NCBI GenBank assembly: GCA_003646935.1
Contig: QMLW01000109.1
Coordinates: forward strand, 1-6,694
Source of the DNA: Deltaproteobacteria bacterium
Lineage (GTDB): Bacteria; Desulfobacterota; DSM-4660; Desulfatiglandales; B25-G16
Direction: 5' to 3'
Length of the DNA stretch: 6,694 bases
Below, one piece after another: positions 1-5,977 of this stretch. A program made the position numbers and the translations under genes. Each line of letters begins with the position of its first letter. Within the stretch, counting starts at the first letter, position 1. Under the pieces are notes generated by a model. It searched no databases. It worked only from the letters and a program-made list of their open reading frames with translations, and had not been told where the DNA came from.

Positions 1-1456
1 GTGCATCTACCCGACCTACGATTTTACCCATGGTCAGTCGGATTCCATCGAGCGCATCACCCATTCGCTCTGTACCCTGGAATTCGAGGATCATCGGCCC
101 CTCTATGACTGGTTCATCGAGGAGTTGGGTATCTACCATTCCCAGCAGATAGAGTTCGCGCGCCTCAACCTTAGCTACACCGTGATGAGCAAGCGAATGC
201 TTCTCGAATTAGTTGAAGGGGGGCATGTCAGCGGATGGGATGATCCACGGATGCCCACCATATCGGGCTTACGGAGGCGAGGCTACACGCCGGAGTCCAT
301 CAGGGACTTCTGCGAGCGCATCGGCCTGGCCAAGAAAGAGAGCATGGTGGATATTGCGCTCCTCGAGCACTGCCTGCGTGAGGATTTAAACAAGAGGGCC
401 CCTCGGGTGATGGCGGTGCTCCGTCCGCTCAAGGTCGTGCTCACCAACTATCCGGAGGACAAGGTGGAGGAACTCGATGCCCTCAACAATCCCGAGGATC
501 CCAGTATGGGTATCCGAAAGGTCCCCTTCTCACGTGTGCTCTACATCGAGCAGGACGATTTTCGAGAAAATCCCCCCAAGAAGTTCTACCGGCTTGCCCC
601 CGGCAGAGAGGTGCGTCTGCGGTATGCATATTTCATAAAGTGCGTGGATGTGGTCAAGGATGAGAGAACAGGCGAAATACTCGAGCTTCACTGTACATAT
701 GATCCTGAAACGCGAGGCGGTGACGCGCCGGATGGACGAAAGGTCAGGGCAACGCTCCACTGGGTCTCCGCGGCCCACTCGCTCCACGCCGACGTTCGTC
801 TATATGAGCACCTGTTCACCACTGCAAATCCCACACGCGACGATGAAACCGATTTCAAGTCCTATTTAAATCCCAACTCCTTACAGACATTGACCGCCTG
901 TCGTGTTGAACCGAGCCTTCAGAATGCCACACCCGGAAGCAGATACCAGTTTGAGCGGCTCGGGTACTTCTATGTCGATCATGGTTATTCATCTCCCCAA
1001 AAACTGGTCTTCAACCGCACGGCCACCCTTCGAGACACATGGGCAAGGATCCAGAAGGCAGGGGAAGCCCCTTCAGGTAAAATCCACGAAAGGGGAAAGC
1101 CCCGAGAGGCTATTGAGCCCATCGGCGAGGAGATCACCATCGAGGATTTCTCAAAGGTCGACTTGAGGGTGGGCGTTATCCGCGAGGCAGGCCCTGTGGA
1201 GGGGGCGAAAAAGCTCGTGCGGTTGATGGTGGATATCGGCGAGGGTCGCCTTCGTCAGATATTCGCGGGCATCAGCTCCGCCTACCCCGAACCAACAAAA
1301 TTAATCGGCAAGAAGGTGATAGTGGTGGCCAACCTCAAGCCCCGGAAGATGAGCTTCGGCACATCAGAGGGTATGGTCCTCTCAGGCGGTGATTTCGATC
1401 GCCTGTGCATCACCACCTTTGACGGCGATCCCCTCCCCGGCGACAAGGTCTCGTAA
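1..1456 (+). CDS. glnS: Glutaminyl-tRNA synthetase with C-terminal tRNA-binding domain (5'-truncated by window edge)
   Basis: Cytoplasmic class I synthetase that attaches glutamine to tRNA-Gln using ATP. The reading frame is open from base 2 and gives 484 residues; about 210 N-terminal residues (Rossmann fold with the HIGH motif) lie outside the window. Visible GlnRS hallmarks, close to the E. coli protein as I remember it, are [19 protein letters not shown] at residues 6-24, the KMSKS-loop variant VMSKR at 61-65, [19 protein letters not shown] at about 78-96, and the anticodon-binding beta-barrels ending in [11 protein letters not shown] at 337-347. E. coli GlnRS stops just after this point. 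Here a charged linker (about 354-378) leads into an OB-fold tRNA-binding domain (about 379-484) with [21 protein letters not shown] and [13 protein letters not shown], as at the C terminus of many MetRS proteins. The gene ends in tandem TAA stops. No terminator hairpin follows. Identity as GlnRS is secure; the role of the extra domain (tRNA affinity or dimerisation) is inferred. Confidence 0.96.
   Translation, partial: CIYPTYDFTHGQSDSIERITHSLCTLEFEDHRPLYDWFIEELGIYHSQQIEFARLNLSYTVMSKRMLLELVEGGHVSGWDDPRMPTISGLRRRGYTPESIRDFCERIGLAKKESMVDIALLEHCLREDLNKRAPRVMAVLRPLKVVLTNYPEDKVEELDALNNPEDPSMGIRKVPFSRVLYIEQDDFRENPPKKFYRLAPGREVRLRYAYFIKCVDVVKDERTGEILELHCTYDPETRGGDAPDGRKVRATLHWVSAAHSLHADVRLYEHLFTTANPTRDDETDFKSYLNPNSLQTLTACRVEPSLQNATPGSRYQFERLGYFYVDHGYSSPQKLVFNRTATLRDTWARIQKAGEAPSGKIHERGKPREAIEPIGEEITIEDFSKVDLRVGVIREAGPVEGAKKLVRLMVDIGEGRLRQIFAGISSAYPEPTKLIGKKVIVVANLKPRKMSFGTSEGMVLSGGDFDRLCITTFDGDPLPGDKVS
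1136..1453 (+). other. OB-fold tRNA-binding domain (MetG-C/Trbp111/EMAP-II type) fused to GlnRS
   Basis: This segment encodes the last ~106 residues of the synthetase. It matches the pattern of the structure-independent tRNA-binding domain seen in MetRS C termini, Trbp111 and Arc1p/EMAP-II: an acidic start ([12 protein letters not shown]), a strand with [13 protein letters not shown], then [34 protein letters not shown], and SEGMVLSGG near the end. It is in frame and uninterrupted with the catalytic body, so it is one fused polypeptide and not a separate gene. In MetRS this domain promotes dimerisation and raises tRNA affinity; the same job here is inference. Confidence 0.9.
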
Positions 1457-1503
1457 TAAAGATGAAGCATGGTAGCTGTCGCAACGTATATAGTAATCTT
1501 TTC

Positions 1504-1530
1504 TTGACCTAAAATTGTCTCTATTAGTAT
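1504..1530 (+). promoter_or_regulatory. Weak candidate sigma-70 promoter upstream of the DUF6922 gene
   Basis: TTGACC at 1504-1509 and TAGTAT at 1525-1530 are separated by only 15 nt in an AT-rich stretch after the synthetase. The -35 is good (5 of 6) but the -10 and spacing are poor. It competes with the extended -10 at 1549-1557 as the start point for the two-gene unit downstream. Confidence 0.25.
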
Positions 1531-1548
1531 CCTACCCCATAAATTAAT

Positions 1549-1557
1549 TGTAATAAT
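1549..1557 (+). promoter_or_regulatory. Candidate extended -10 promoter giving a near-leaderless mRNA
   Basis: TGTAATAAT at 1549-1557 reads as an extended -10 (TGn followed by AATAAT, 5 of 6 to TATAAT) with no good -35. Transcription would begin near 1564, about 5 nt before the ATG at 1569. That fits the absence of any Shine-Dalgarno sequence there (the bases before the ATG are TTTTTTATCCCC). Predicted by eye only. Confidence 0.3.
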
Positions 1558-1568
1558 TTTTTATCCCC

Positions 1569-1919
1569 ATGGACAAAAAGATAAAGAGAAATCCCAGAAA
1601 GGATGCCGTAATTCCCGGATTTCTCTTTCCCCTTTTCTGGGAATATGAACCCCACAACATCGATATTGGGCACCATGCCACCCTGATCATCGGTCGGATC
1701 ATGGAGATGGGATCGTGGAAGGCTATGATCTGGCTCCAAAAAACATATTCTAAGACAGAAATTCTCTCCTATTTAGAAACAAAGGGCAAACACGCATTAC
1801 CCCCCCGAGAATTAAACTACTGGGCCCTTATGTATGGAATATCCCCTAAAAAAAGAAAAAGATGGTTAAAAGATGCAATGGAAAGACCTGATGTCTGGAA
1901 CACCCGAGATTCACGTTGA
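1569..1919 (+). CDS. DUF6922-like protein, putative antitoxin-side partner of the adjacent AbiEii-like gene
   Basis: A small 116-residue basic, soluble protein with no signal peptide or membrane segment. It resembles the DUF6922 family as I recall it: an N-terminal FLFPLFWEYEPHNIDI block (18-33), a central helix pair with IIGRIMEMGSWKAMIWLQKTY (40-60), and a C-terminal stretch with LPPRELNYWALMYGI (77-91). Family members are commonly found directly before AbiEii/AbiGii-type nucleotidyltransferase genes, and that is the case here. The 3' end overlaps the next gene by 29 nt (47 nt if that gene starts at 1873), so translation is probably coupled. The ATG at 1569 has no Shine-Dalgarno site; no better start is visible. 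Antitoxin function is inferred from position only, and the biochemical role of the family is not known to me. Confidence 0.72.
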   Translation: MDKKIKRNPRKDAVIPGFLFPLFWEYEPHNIDIGHHATLIIGRIMEMGSWKAMIWLQKTYSKTEILSYLETKGKHALPPRELNYWALMYGISPKKRKRWLKDAMERPDVWNTRDSR

Positions 1920-2313
1920 CATATTAAACGATGCCCAGAGGGAAGTCATCGCTTACCTGGGAAAGGCACTGGCTCATAGCGATTTTTACCTCGCCGGCGG
2001 AACCGCAGCTGCGCTTCAGTTAGGGCATCGCTCATCCATGGATCTTGATTGGTTTATAGAGAAACTCGGAGATCCGGAAATCCTCTTCCGCTATCTGATA
2101 AGGCATGCTCGCCCACTCAAGGACTACTTGCAACTCTATGGTAAAAAATACAAAAATAGGGATATAGGCCATGTAGTAAGAAGCCTTGTCTATTTTGCCG
2201 ATGCTGAAAGTGAGCCCCCTCTCAAGATGATAAAGCCCTTGAATTGGCAGCACTTGAAAGCGGATTTTGAAAAATGGGTGAAGGATTTAGCTTCCTTTTA
2301 TCCTCGTCAATGA
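1891..2313 (+). CDS. AbiEii/AbiGii-type nucleotidyltransferase, internally shortened (possible remnant)
   Basis: Encodes 140 residues from the ATG at 1891, preferred because GGAAAG lies 5 nt upstream; an in-frame ATG at 1873 would add 6 residues. The N-terminal part has the nucleotidyltransferase-fold motif I: FYLAGGTAAALQLGHRSSMD at 32-51, followed by LDWF, giving the DxD metal pair D51/D53. The C-terminal part (about 76-133) matches the tail typical of the family: LKDYLQLYGKKYKNRDIGHV, SLVYFADAE and PPLKMIKPLNW. Usual relatives are about 210-240 residues. The region between, which normally carries the third carboxylate strand and the Lys-rich segment ending in a KDFIDLY-like motif, is absent, although the frame is intact. 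It may therefore be inactive as a transferase, or a compact variant. In the wider family AbiEii is the toxin of a type IV abortive-infection system. No terminator is seen after the TGA. Confidence 0.75.
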   Translation: MSGTPEIHVDILNDAQREVIAYLGKALAHSDFYLAGGTAAALQLGHRSSMDLDWFIEKLGDPEILFRYLIRHARPLKDYLQLYGKKYKNRDIGHVVRSLVYFADAESEPPLKMIKPLNWQHLKADFEKWVKDLASFYPRQ

Positions 2314-2396
2314 TCACTTTTCATCTGTCAACCTCTTTTTCCTTATTTTATCGCTAAACTTCAGTGTCTACATAAGGCTCGCGAAGTTAAATTTTA

Positions 2397-2425
2397 TTGA
2401 CAACACACCGCCGGTAATCTAACCT
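2397..2425 (+). promoter_or_regulatory. Candidate sigma-70 promoter of the transporter operon
   Basis: A perfect TTGACA at 2397-2402, 17 nt of spacer, then TAACCT at 2420-2425, which keeps the three most important -10 bases (T, A and final T). An AT-rich stretch (TTAAATTTTA) sits just upstream of the -35 like an UP element. Transcription would start near 2432 and leave a leader of about 300 nt before the binding-protein ATG. No operator could be recognised. Confidence 0.4.
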
Positions 2426-2658
2426 ACTTGCTCAGCAACATAAATCACAAGGCGTCCATGTCTCCTGGCTTTATTAGCACATACGAGAGCGCTATATACC
2501 GCTGTCAGATTTCATTCGGAGGTCCATAGCAACATCTTGGCCTTGAGCGGCAAATCACTCGTTGATATGAGCCCGTGCATTATGCTCTATGGAGCGAGAA
2601 CGCCCTAACCACATGTTACCACCTTTGGGTCTATATCTCCGCTCGAGCGCGTACGATA

Positions 2659-2679
2659 CGCTGGAGAAAGCCTCCGGCG
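2659..2679 (+). promoter_or_regulatory. Stable hairpin in the leader of the binding-protein gene
   Basis: CGCTGGAG (2659-2666) pairs with CTCCGGCG (2672-2679) across an AAAGC loop: 8 bp with one G-U pair. GATA (2655-2658) can also pair with TATC (2687-2690) around it, leaving GGGAGAG bulged. A competing hairpin, GCGTA-CGA-TACGC at 2649-2661, uses some of the same bases, so the two cannot form together. No T tract follows, so it is not an intrinsic terminator as it stands. It lies about 55 nt before the start codon. A regulatory role is inference. Confidence 0.4.
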
Positions 2680-2721
2680 GGGAGAGTATCCATACGTGTC
2701 ATTAATAACCAATACTAAAAC

Positions 2722-2727
2722 AGGAGG
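2722..2727 (+). promoter_or_regulatory. Strong Shine-Dalgarno site setting the binding-protein start
   Basis: A full AGGAGG lies 7 nt before the ATG at 2735. It selects this ATG over the in-frame GTG at 2696, which has no ribosome site and would put 13 extra residues in front of a normal signal peptide. Confidence 0.85.
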
Positions 2728-2734
2728 GATAACC

Positions 2735-4024
2735 ATGGAAACGAGAGGGACGAAATTCTTATTTCTGGGGAAGGCAATGGTATTCTTGCTCTCACTGGCG
2801 TTGTTATTCGGTGGGAGCGTATACGCGGCCGGGAGCCCGATCGTCTTCGGAGTGCCTACCGCCCTCGGCTCAATCGAGGGAAGGGATGGGTGGATGGCCA
2901 TCCAGATGGCGGTTGAGGAGATCAACGCCAAGGGAGGCGTGCTGGTGGGCGGTGAAAAGCGCCCACTGGAGGCATACTCTATCGACACCAGGGAACATGA
3001 GCCGGGCATACCGGTACATGATGCACTTACGGCAGTCGAGAAGCTCATCCTGGAGAAAAAGCCCCACGCCATCGTGCTGGGCGCCTTTCGTTCCGAGATA
3101 TTGATGGCCTCCATGGACCTCATTTCCAAATACAGGCTACCCTACATCTGCTCAATCGCCATGACCCCGGCATATCAGAAAAAGATCCTGCAGGGATATG
3201 ACAAGTATAAGTACTGTTTCAGGAACTGCCTCAACGCGATCTACCTGGTGAAGTATCTCCAGGGAACCATGGGGTTTCTTTCCAAAGAGTTCGGTTTCAA
3301 TAAGGCCTACCTCGTGGTACAGGATACCCTGTGGGCCCAGGCAACGGGCAAGGGCCTGAAGGCATGGTACGATAAAAATAACTGGGAGGTCGGTGGGTTC
3401 GATGCCTATCCTCTTGGTGCAAGCGACTTCTCCTCCTCCCTCATCAAGGTGAGGGCCAAGAAGTCACAGGTGATCGTGCCTATATTCGATATGCCGCAGA
3501 GCGGTATCTTGCTCAAGCAGGCCCGCGCTATGAAGATTCCGGCCCTGCTGTGTGGCTTTATCAGCCCCGTTGCCCCGGGTGATGCCTGGGATGTCTTCGA
3601 GGGCGAAGTGGATGGTATGGTGAATTTCCTCTTTGAGATCGGTCCGATTGCCGTTAAGGCAGTGCCGAAATCGGTGGAATTCAATGAGAACTTCGGCAAG
3701 AGATGGGGAGAGAAGGCGCGGATACAACTTTCCGGGCACGGTCCAGGACCGAGCTATGACGCGGTCTACATCATGGCCGATGCCATCACGCGCGCCGGGA
3801 GCCTTGATCCGGATGCCATCGTTGATGCCCTTGAGAAGACGGATATGAACGGGGTCGTCGGGAGGATTAAGTTCGCCAAGGATCATCAGGTAGTCTACGG
3901 CCTCGATCCAAATGAGGCCGCCTTGGGCTGCGCGTTTCAGTGGAGGAAACCAGGGATCAGGGTGCCGGTCTTCCCGGAGCTCGTTGGAGAGGATAAGATT
4001 CAACTTCCTCCCTATATGAAATAA
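2735..4024 (+). CDS. Periplasmic substrate-binding protein of a branched-chain-amino-acid-type (HAAT) ABC importer
   Basis: A 429-residue LivK-like protein (Peripla_BP_6 type) that captures substrate in the periplasm and delivers it to the LivHM-type permease encoded next. Residues 1-31 form a Sec signal peptide: basic start (R4, K7, K13), hydrophobic core AMVFLLSLALLFGG, and a VYA cleavage site before AGSP. It has no lipobox cysteine, so the protein should be soluble. The mature part begins with PIVFGVPTALGSIEGRDGWM, and the AVEEINAKGGVLVGG segment (59-73) is typical of the family. SYDAVYIMADAI (340-351) is the conserved helix near the C terminus. It is a little longer than the usual 370-400 residues. 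The mature protein contains five cysteines, including a CFRNC pair at 161-165. The gene ends in tandem TAA stops and is followed by a hairpin. Amino acids are the classic substrate, but this family also binds amides, urea and aromatic acids, so the ligand is not assigned. Confidence 0.93.
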   Translation: METRGTKFLFLGKAMVFLLSLALLFGGSVYAAGSPIVFGVPTALGSIEGRDGWMAIQMAVEEINAKGGVLVGGEKRPLEAYSIDTREHEPGIPVHDALTAVEKLILEKKPHAIVLGAFRSEILMASMDLISKYRLPYICSIAMTPAYQKKILQGYDKYKYCFRNCLNAIYLVKYLQGTMGFLSKEFGFNKAYLVVQDTLWAQATGKGLKAWYDKNNWEVGGFDAYPLGASDFSSSLIKVRAKKSQVIVPIFDMPQSGILLKQARAMKIPALLCGFISPVAPGDAWDVFEGEVDGMVNFLFEIGPIAVKAVPKSVEFNENFGKRWGEKARIQLSGHGPGPSYDAVYIMADAITRAGSLDPDAIVDALEKTDMNGVVGRIKFAKDHQVVYGLDPNEAALGCAFQWRKPGIRVPVFPELVGEDKIQLPPYMK

Positions 4025-4039
4025 TAAATCCAGATTAAA

Positions 4040-4070
4040 AGGAGCGATCTTGAGAGCGGAGATCGCTCCT
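4040..4070 (+). repeat. Intercistronic 11-bp inverted repeat between binding protein and LivH
   Basis: AGGAGCGATCT (4040-4050) and AGATCGCTCCT (4060-4070) are perfect inverted copies around the 9-nt loop TGAGAGCGG. The hairpin begins 15 nt after the binding-protein stop. It lacks a following T tract (CGTCTACGG instead), so it is more likely an mRNA-stabilising or partial-termination element than a full intrinsic terminator. Such hairpins often raise the level of the binding-protein message over the permease message. Confidence 0.75.
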
Positions 4071-4086
4071 CGTCTACGGTCAAGGG

Positions 4087-4959
4087 ATGGTAAGCAGCAT
4101 TCTCGTATATGGCCTGGTAAACAGCGTAATCCTGGCCCTGATCGCCATAGGCTTTAGCCTTACCTTTGGCATAAGCGGTGTGGCAAACTTCGCCTATGGC
4201 GGTTTCTATCTGCTCAGCGGGTACCTCACGTGGATGCTGCTGAAGCTCATTGGACTGCCATTTGTGCTGGCCATATTCATCTCCATTGTCATTGTCGGGG
4301 TCCTCGGGTTTCTCGTATACTGGATAATCCTTTTGCGAGTCAGGGGAATCGTGCTCTCCGAGGTGATCGCCACCTTTGCCCTTGGTGTCGGCATGCTGGA
4401 ATTTTTCCGGTGGAAGGGCTTTGTCACCTACGAGTTCACCCTGCCCTACTTTAAAAAGGGCATGGTGTTTATCGCCGGGGTACCGGTAGACTACCAGCGC
4501 CTTTTTATCATCGCCATCGGTTTAGCCTTAGTCCTATTCCTCTACGTGTTCACGCATCACACGAGGATTGGGTGGGCCTTCAGGGGCATAGCCCAGAACG
4601 AGCGCACCGCTATTTCCCTGGGAATAGAATCCGATTGGACCGCCGCGCTCAGCCTTGCCTTTGGTTGTGCATTGGGAGCCGTCGCTGCCATTGCGATTCT
4701 TCCGCTGGGAATCATCTCCATCAACATGGGCTATGACGTCCTGCTGATCGCGGTGGCGGTGGGCATCGTTGGTGGGCTGGAGAGCGTTCCTGGAATCCTC
4801 GTGGCGAGCCTTATCCTGGGATATGCCCAGATCATCACGAGCATGTACCTCTCGGCGGAGTGGATGATGGTGGTGTACCTGGCCGCGATCGTATTGGTGC
4901 TGACCATAAAACCCTCGGGCCTGTTCGGCAAGTTCAAGGAGCTGGAGGAGAGGGTCTAA
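4087..4959 (+). CDS. livH: LivH-type inner-membrane permease subunit
   Basis: A 290-residue very hydrophobic protein forming half of the membrane channel of the importer, paired with the LivM-type subunit. About eight membrane segments can be placed by eye (roughly 4-28, 36-55, 57-83, 89-108, 139-156, 186-211, 218-250, 259-275). The N-terminal SLTFGISGVANFAYGGFYLL (24-43) matches the family pattern around VINFAHGEFYMLGAY, with Tyr for the usual His. GIAQNERTAISLGI (167-180) is the cytoplasmic coupling-loop motif that contacts the ATPase. IVGGLESVPG (227-236) is the conserved late glycine-rich motif. The ATG at 4087 is the only sensible start, but its AAGGG lies directly against it, so initiation should be weak compared with the binding protein. 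Its 3' end carries the ribosome site for the next gene. Confidence 0.92.
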   Translation: MVSSILVYGLVNSVILALIAIGFSLTFGISGVANFAYGGFYLLSGYLTWMLLKLIGLPFVLAIFISIVIVGVLGFLVYWIILLRVRGIVLSEVIATFALGVGMLEFFRWKGFVTYEFTLPYFKKGMVFIAGVPVDYQRLFIIAIGLALVLFLYVFTHHTRIGWAFRGIAQNERTAISLGIESDWTAALSLAFGCALGAVAAIAILPLGIISINMGYDVLLIAVAVGIVGGLESVPGILVASLILGYAQIITSMYLSAEWMMVVYLAAIVLVLTIKPSGLFGKFKELEERV

Positions 4960-4960
4960 G

Positions 4961-5977
4961 GTGGCGGTTCAATACCGAAAGGAAAGACTGGATCGGGGCA
5001 TCAAGGCTCGATGTGAGGATATATTTGCGCTCACATCGAACAGGGAGATGCTCTACCTGCTTCTGCCAAGGGTGGTGCCGGTCATCGTGTTGCTCAGCTT
5101 TCCACTCCTGAAAGGGGTCGTGGGATTATACTGGGTGAAGGTACTGGTTATCACCTGCTCCATAGGACTTCTCGCCCTGAGTTGGGACTTGATGGCCTCC
5201 GTGGGCTTGGTATCACTAGGGCAGTCGTTATTTTTCGGCGCGGGCGCCTATATAACCGGTTTTTTGAACCACACCCTTGGCTGGCCCTATTTCCTCACGA
5301 TACCCTGCGGCACCGTAGGCGGGGCGCTCTTCTGTGCCCTCCTCCTTTTGCCGGTGCTCAGGCTCCGTGGGGTGTACTTTGCAATCGTCACGCTCACGCT
5401 GCCGCTCCTTTTGACCCGGTTTATCGAAGCGAGCAAGATCCTGGGCGGTAACGAAGGCCTGAGCAGCCTCTCCCCCCTTCCCCATCTATGGTTCGAGCTC
5501 TATGTACCGGTACTCGCGGTATTGGTGGGCCTTTTCACCTTCCGCAGGCTGATCAACGAGGACTACGGACTGGTGCTCCAGGGGATCAGGGATAACGATC
5601 TGGCGGTCATGAGCGGGGCGATCAATATCTACAAATTCAAGGCGCAGGCGGTGTTCATCGCCGGCCTTGCCGGCGCGTTCTCCGGGGCCTTTATGACGCA
5701 CTACTACCAGTTCGTGGGCATGCCTGCCTTTGCATTGGACTACTCAATACTGCCGCTTACCTGCGCGGTACTCGGCGGCGTGGGCACCTTTGCCGGGCCC
5801 GCCTTAGGCGCCTTTATCCTGGTCCCTCTCTCCGAGGCCCTCAGGGCCTTTGGGACACTGCGTGTGGTCTTCTACTCCGCGATCCTCATCATCTGTATAG
5901 TGGGCCTTCCCGAGGGGATCTTTCACTACATCCAAAGAAAGTACCACCAATTCGAGAGGACGGTCAAAGTTGGATAG
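4961..5977 (+). CDS. livM: LivM-type inner-membrane permease subunit
   Basis: A 338-residue membrane protein forming the second half of the importer channel. The GTG start at 4961 lies 1 nt after the livH stop, with GGAGGAG at 4944-4950 as ribosome site inside livH. Family marks are SLGQSLFFGAGAYITG (85-100; usual form SLGHAAFFGIGAY), LRLRGVYFAIVTL (133-145), the coupling-loop motif GIRDNDLAVMSGAINI (208-223), AGLAGAFSGAF (234-244) and VLGGVGTFAGPALGAF (270-285). About eight to ten membrane spans are visible. A charged N-terminal tail of about 28 residues, rich in Arg and Lys, precedes the first span and should be cytoplasmic. It is co-translated with livH and livG. Substrate specificity is not readable from the permease. 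Confidence 0.92.
   Translation: MAVQYRKERLDRGIKARCEDIFALTSNREMLYLLLPRVVPVIVLLSFPLLKGVVGLYWVKVLVITCSIGLLALSWDLMASVGLVSLGQSLFFGAGAYITGFLNHTLGWPYFLTIPCGTVGGALFCALLLLPVLRLRGVYFAIVTLTLPLLLTRFIEASKILGGNEGLSSLSPLPHLWFELYVPVLAVLVGLFTFRRLINEDYGLVLQGIRDNDLAVMSGAINIYKFKAQAVFIAGLAGAFSGAFMTHYYQFVGMPAFALDYSILPLTCAVLGGVGTFAGPALGAFILVPLSEALRAFGTLRVVFYSAILIICIVGLPEGIFHYIQRKYHQFERTVKVG

Larger units (their letters stand above)
2314..2734 (+). other. 420-nt gene-free region and transporter leader
   Basis: No frame on either strand holds a convincing gene here. The first ~80 nt are pyrimidine-rich and AT-rich. A candidate promoter lies at 2397-2425, and from about 2630 the sequence becomes GC-rich and able to fold (hairpins within 2649-2695) before the strong ribosome site at 2722-2727. 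I recognise no tRNA, known riboswitch or mobile-element end. The middle (about 2430-2630) could be untranslated leader or decayed coding sequence; I cannot tell which. Confidence 0.6.

Noticed and set aside
1873..1890. Start of the AbiEii-like gene at 1873.
   Set aside because: It is possible, but GGAAAG before 1891 is a better ribosome site and the extra residues add nothing resembling the family. It was kept as an alternative only.
2664..2680. The string AAAGCCTCCGG resembles the core of the c-di-GMP-I (GEMM) riboswitch.
   Set aside because: The rest of the class is missing: no GCACAGGGCAAACC-like segment upstream and no tetraloop-receptor or GGTAGC-type arm downstream. The match is probably due to the local hairpin.
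2696..2734. Upstream in-frame GTG start for the binding protein.
   Set aside because: It has no ribosome site and would place 13 residues before a complete signal peptide, whereas the ATG at 2735 has AGGAGG at ideal spacing.
2314..2734. Mobile-element end, attachment site or CRISPR-like repeats near the accessory genes.
   Set aside because: No terminal inverted repeats, target-site duplications, tRNA gene or spaced direct repeats could be seen on either side of the AT-rich stretch.
3464..4003. Long minus-strand open frame (179 codons) opposite the binding-protein gene.
   Set aside because: It lies entirely within a well-supported gene on the other strand, shows no recognisable domain, and is explained by the GC-rich codon pattern. 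The same applies to the minus-strand frame at 2605-3129.
4040..4078. Rho-independent terminator after the binding-protein gene.
   Set aside because: The stem is strong but is followed by CGTCTACGG with no run of T, so it was called an intercistronic hairpin instead.
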